Source of the DNA: Choristocarpus tenellus KU-1152
Lineage: Eukaryota; Phaeophyceae
Direction: 5' to 3'
NCBI GenBank assembly: GCA_964200185.2
Contig: CAXNAD020000057.1
Location: forward strand, 1-34,008
DNA: 34,008 nt
Below are positions 30,005 through 34,008 of this stretch, in pieces. The position numbers and the translations under genes are program-made. The notes below the pieces were generated by a model. That model saw only the letters and a program-made list of their open reading frames with translations. It was not told where the DNA came from and made no database searches. The stretch's first letter is position 1, and each line of letters starts with the position of its first letter.

Positions 30005-31868
30005 GATTTTGAGGGCCTTGGAGGAGAGCAGGAGGGGGTTCAACACGGTAAACCTATGACCCAAACCATTTACGTCACATATTGCTGCAGTCCTGAGGTA
30101 TGTTTAGAATGTGTCTGGTGCTTCTATATCTCCATGTGGTTTTTAATGACATTGGAGGTCGTTCATCTTCAACCTATTGATATCTCAACCTCTCACTCTC
30201 TGTACACATCACTTTGATCACAATAATGGAGACTTTATGATATATGAGAGTTGTTACGCTCACGAAACACTTTGCAGATATTGCCATGTAGGGAAAAGAA
30301 AGAAAAATGAAGTTAAGAATACAACAAAAACGAGAATAATAGTGTGAGTGGTGTTTCTTCCAAGAAAGTCCATCAGATATGTTAGCAAAATTTGCATTGT
30401 ATTTGAAGCAAGAAGGCAAGGAAGTTACAACCGTAGTGAAATTGCTCCTAGACCGAAACTGTGACAGCGGTCAACATGCACGCTACATTTGTGAAGTTCA
30501 TTGCTTAGGCTTCTTTTTTCCTACACGACCACCAATGCGAATTTTTGAGGTGAGCATGATGCTACGTACTCTGGAAATTGGTACATTGAACCATATGTTA
30601 GCCAAGATATGTTGGGCTTTACTACCTAAAGTTGAAAAATAATACTAAGAATGGGTAGCTCACAAGTGCAAGTGACTGTAGTTCTAGTAGGGTAAACCAA
30701 AAGCAAACAAATACAAGGCAAAGCATTCTCTACTCCAAGGGCATTGCCTCAGTCCTCTGGTGATATACCTGAATTCAGACCAAGGCAAATAGGTGGGGTG
30801 GCCATCCCTTGCCATGGGAGCAATGTGTATTGAACAAGGGGGTAATGTAGTATATTTTTACGTTAGCAGCAAACGTGATACAGCAACAGAGATAGCAAAA
30901 TGTGTTAAACCTACCTCTGTGTTGGATTTGTGTATTACTTCGAAGCGAATCAAGCTGTTTTGGTTTATAGGTTTGCAGTGATGAAATTTTGGTCTAGCAG
31001 TGTGATTAGGTGGTGATATGTGATATTGAATCCATAAGTTTGACCTGTGTCCTTGCGTGTTGTTGACATGATTTCACTAATGAACCGGATGATGTTGTCT
31101 AATTGTAGAAGACTCGAATTCATTGCAGTGATGAGCGGTGAGTGACAGCCTGGAAATCCAACACAAGATGCATGAATCGTTTGATCAACTGATGTGCAAG
31201 TGGGGGAGACCTTGGTCTTGAAATAAGTTGTTATAGAAGGTAGGGGAGGATACTAACGCAAAGAACTAGACTTTCATAACCAGCAACCACTCTTAAGACT
31301 GGGGCACCATGACTTGATCAGAGCCAAAAATACCAAGATTCCCCAAGGAGGAAGTGAGAGTGAATAAGCTAATGCCAGATCCCAAATCCCCTACCTCAGA
31401 ACCATCAAAACATTTTCCGTGTGTACTGCATGGGGTTGATATCTGTGTAATCTGCTAATATTGAAAACATAGGCTCTCCTGGTCGACTGTTAGAGTTCAG
31501 GATCCCCTACCTGATTGTGACTGTACCGTCTCAATATTCTGTCCAGTCAGCATGGCTATGCAGACACTTAAACACCAAACGTATGTAGTGCTGTGGTGCA
31601 CATACACACATACTCATGGTCTTGCTTCTTTATGGTTTTGCTGTCATTACTGCACATGGCCCGGTATTTGTACCTGGCACACAACCTTCACATGCTAACG
31701 ATCACTTCGCTCAGAGTTAAAGTATCTTAGAGGGTAGGGCCGCGTCCATTCGGGGGCCGAAATCCAATGTTGCGATTTCCATGTAATTTTATCCGTCGTA
31801 TTTGTTAGGAAGTGTCAGTATCCTTGTTCCGGACAAACCTTTTCATAACATACACATATTACCTACTC
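30005..31868. other. 3' flank of the RraA-like gene; no gene recognised
   Basis: An open stretch at 30379-30642 (plus strand) resembles no known protein and could at most be an unrecognised exon. The rest is AT-rich without repeats. Confidence 0.45.
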
Positions 31869-31900
31869 CATCTGGTAGAGCCTCTTCAAAGTCGACGGTG
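31869..31900 (+). mobile_element. 32-bp fragment matching the mariner A transposase
   Basis: CATCTGGTAGAGCCTCTTCA and the next 12 bases match 28244-28275 of element A at 30 of 32 positions, including the internal TAG. Flanking sequence does not match. The frame after the TAG stays open for 48 codons, ending MDDW-TGA, but does not follow element A. Confidence 0.45.
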
Positions 31901-32639
31901 CAGCCAAAAAGGTTGAATTGAAAAGAGTGAGGGAAGAAAGATCCCAGGCTATGATGGGGACCGACGATGGGGATGCGACTGGGAACAGGAGCAAAGAGGT
32001 TGAGGAGCTCATGGATGATTGGTGATGAGAGATTTGCTTTGGGGGAGGCACTGTTCAGGGGGGTATGTAATGTGAGAACGGGGTTTGAGGAAGGAGGGTC
32101 AGGATACAATTGCACAGAACTAGCAATTAAAGTTAACCTAGTTCTCAGTAAGGGCCCAGATTTGAAGAGCAAGAAGTCAACTGTGCAGCATACGGTTTGT
32201 TTAGAGGAGGGAGTGTTTCTTGGTCATGTCCCCCAAAGGCAACCCAGAGGTTCCTGGGTATAGAGGGATCAGGAGTTGCACAAAAGATAAGCTCAGAAAA
32301 GATATCAACAACAAAGCCTCTTCCGAGCCATCGGGAACCTCTAGTGACCCAGAGGAAGAGCAATGCTTAACGTAGAGCAAATGTGGTCCAACCTTCCTTG
32401 GTCAGCTTGCAGTTCTTTCCACGAGCCACCAATGCTGGGGACAACAAGCTCTGGGGGCTTGCCATGGGTGTTGTATGCATGGTGTATACAACTAGATAGG
32501 CTCCGTGTTCCCTTGTTGTTGATGCAGAGGGCTGTTGGAGAGGTACACGCTCAAGTGCGTACCAGCAGGGCAGTGAGAGGGAAGAGTGTTCTACACTGCA
32601 CCTGGACCATTAAAAAATGAGCCGAAAATTCCCCATTCT
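31901..32639. other. Unassigned sequence between mariner remnants
   Basis: Open frames on both strands (plus 31967-32263 and 32363-32620; minus 31843-32172) are unrecognised. The location between two transposon fragments suggests old mobile-element DNA. Confidence 0.35.
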
Positions 32640-32813
32640 GTGTTCCATTCTTTGGGAACATTTCAAAACGGAAGTCTTTACAGAATTCTTCGAAACTTTG
32701 GTGTTGATGTAGAACATTCCAAGGAATGCAATGTAAAAATCCGTTTTTTTTTTGTCAGATGTCATCTTGAAAACCTGCAACTTCACGGCACAGACTTATG
32801 GAAAAAGAGATAG
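32640..32813 (-). mobile_element. Relic of the right end of a mariner B-type element
   Basis: ACAGACTTATGGAAAAAGAG before TA at 32814-32815 resembles the right end of element B (ACAAACTTATGGGACAGAGG before TA). About 140 bp inward, GTTCCATTCTTTGGGAACAT resembles GTTCCACTTCTTGGAACAT of element B. No matching left end was found. Confidence 0.35.
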
Positions 32814-32908
32814 TACAAGTCAAAGCGGTCCTCAAAATTTGCAGATATTTTCACCGGACCAGGCAACTTGCATGTCTGCTGTCAACCATATGACCGTGGT
32901 CCGCCAGT

Positions 32909-33196
32909 CATGGTGAAGCGGTCAATAGCCATGGACTCGGTCATGTTCGAAATTGGTTGCACATGGCCGGCCAGTGACCCTAGTCATGTTGAGTAGTGAT
33001 AACCACGGCTCAGCTATGTTCAAACTTGGTTGTACATGGTTGGCCAGCGACCCTGGTCATGTTGAGTAGTGATAACCATGGCTCAGCTATGTTCAAATTT
33101 GGTTGTACATGGCCGGCTTGCGAACCTGGTCATTTTGAGTAGTCACAGCCATAGACTCAACCGCGTTAGAACATTTTATCTATGGCTAGCCAGGTA
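32909..33196 (+). repeat. 73-bp tandem repeat array, about four copies
   Basis: CATGTTGAGTAGTGATAACC starts copies at 32985 and 33058, and a variant (CATTTTGAGTAGT) at 33131, all exactly 73 bp apart. A diverged 76-bp copy starts at 32909. Each copy holds ATGTTC, TTGGTTG, ACATGG and GGCC blocks. There is no coding frame. It is a small minisatellite. Confidence 0.88.
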
Positions 33197-33478
33197 ATAT
33201 TTTTTTCTTCCGGGTTGGCTATATCATTACCAAGTCTCCCCGTTTACCATTCACTCTACTCGTATTTTGTATTCTATACTACTACTGTAAGTACTAAATG
33301 CAACATATGTTGATTATTCTATTTTTCTATTTTAGACATTATTAAGAATAAAAAATTGAGCACAAACAGTAGTTGTGTGTCTAATGCTTAGGTGGCTTGA
33401 GGTGATTTGTGACTTTTATATTGACAACATCCATAAGGGTATTTTAACACTCATTCATCAAGGGTCAAATTGTAAATT
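33197..33478. other. AT-rich spacer before mariner C
   Basis: No gene or repeat is recognised. Confidence 0.5.
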
Positions 33479-34008
33479 CTTTCTCCGTTCAGAATTTAAT
33501 ATAACATAACTTTTGCAAGCTCTGTTCTCGCCCGGGAACGACACATGTGGTAAATAAACCCTCTGGAAGAGGCCTAGTTCTCATAAAGATGAGAGGCATG
33601 CAAAGTTTGAGATGGTGGGCCTTCATGACTGTGGAGGATCACCAGTGCAAAGTCGACTGTGTTGCATTTTTTGAGGTTCAAAAACCTCATGAAATTGTCA
33701 AAGCAGGAATGCCTAGGACAAAGGCCCCCCATCATTCGAGCAGCTCACTCATACCCTCATTGCCCATCAGTCCCAATTCTTCAACCCAGAAGTCTGTCAA
33801 GGGTCAGGACTCCAACATCCTGTCGAAGAACAGCATGATGATGCAATTCCTGGAGGCGAGAGGATGCAAGACTCTGATGCCTTGGTGGACGGCAGTGGCC
33901 ATCACGGAGGACTTCAGTATTTCCTTAATCACTGTGTTCCATCATATGAAGGAGTATAACAGCCAGATTGCATGGGGTGAATGCATGGACCTGGTATGAT
34001 GTCGCAAG
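33479..34008 (+). mobile_element. Mariner A family, second copy (C), truncated by the window end
   Basis: From CTTTCTCCGTTCAGAATTTA on, this copy follows element A base for base with scattered differences (33479-34008 against 26834-27366). Both end at CTGGTATGATGTCGCAAG. Long identical blocks include CTCTGGAAGAGGCCTAGTTC. The TA at the left end has been lost (TT). In one frame it stays open for 150 codons (33547-33996) where copy A is interrupted, but this does not show transposase motifs, which lie further right. Confidence 0.88.

Overview
This is nuclear DNA of a eukaryotic microbe. Genes are cut by GT-AG introns from about 240 bp to 10.6 kb, some exons are only 16-21 nt long, and most of the window is non-coding. 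A kinesin-light-chain-type TPR gene, CCCTAA/CCCTTAA telomere-like repeats and mariner transposons with Stowaway-like ends would fit a protist alga (stramenopile or chromerid-like alveolate). That placement is an inference and is weak. No bacterial operons, rRNA genes, convincing tRNA or CRISPR array are visible.

Three host genes can be assembled exon by exon, with matching intron phases and family motifs running across the junctions. (1) 1-7399, plus strand: a TPR protein, open at the left edge of the window, with a long low-complexity Ser/Gly/Arg-rich N-terminus, two to three 42-residue TPRs and a low-complexity charged C-terminus. (2) 13814-12018, minus strand: a complete four-exon gene for translation initiation factor eIF1 (SUI1), 103 aa. 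(3) 14684-about 30004, plus strand: an RraA-like / HMG-CHA-aldolase-fold protein of six exons and about 226 aa, starting with an Arg-rich, mitochondrial-type presequence. Genes 2 and 3 are divergent and share an 869-bp upstream region that holds a TGACGTCA palindrome, an inverted CCAAT box and a 79-bp tandem duplication.

The fourth intron of the RraA-like gene spans 10.6 kb and holds two complete but decayed Tc1/mariner elements, each with terminal inverted repeats and TA duplications: one at 24334-26152 (transposase on minus) and one at 26834-28585 (transposase on plus). A second copy of the latter enters at 33479 and is cut by the window end. Smaller mariner remnants lie at 31869 and 32640-32813, and a 73-bp tandem array at 32909-33196.

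The stretches 7400-12017, 15741-18151, 18209-24331 and 30005-31868 hold no gene that I can recognise. The most notable observations are the complete RraA-like gene with its presequence and mixed active-site motif, two in-frame alternative splice donors inside a direct repeat of the TPR gene, the repeat-bearing divergent promoter, and the unusual D-to-D spacing and shared internal TAG in the mariner copies.
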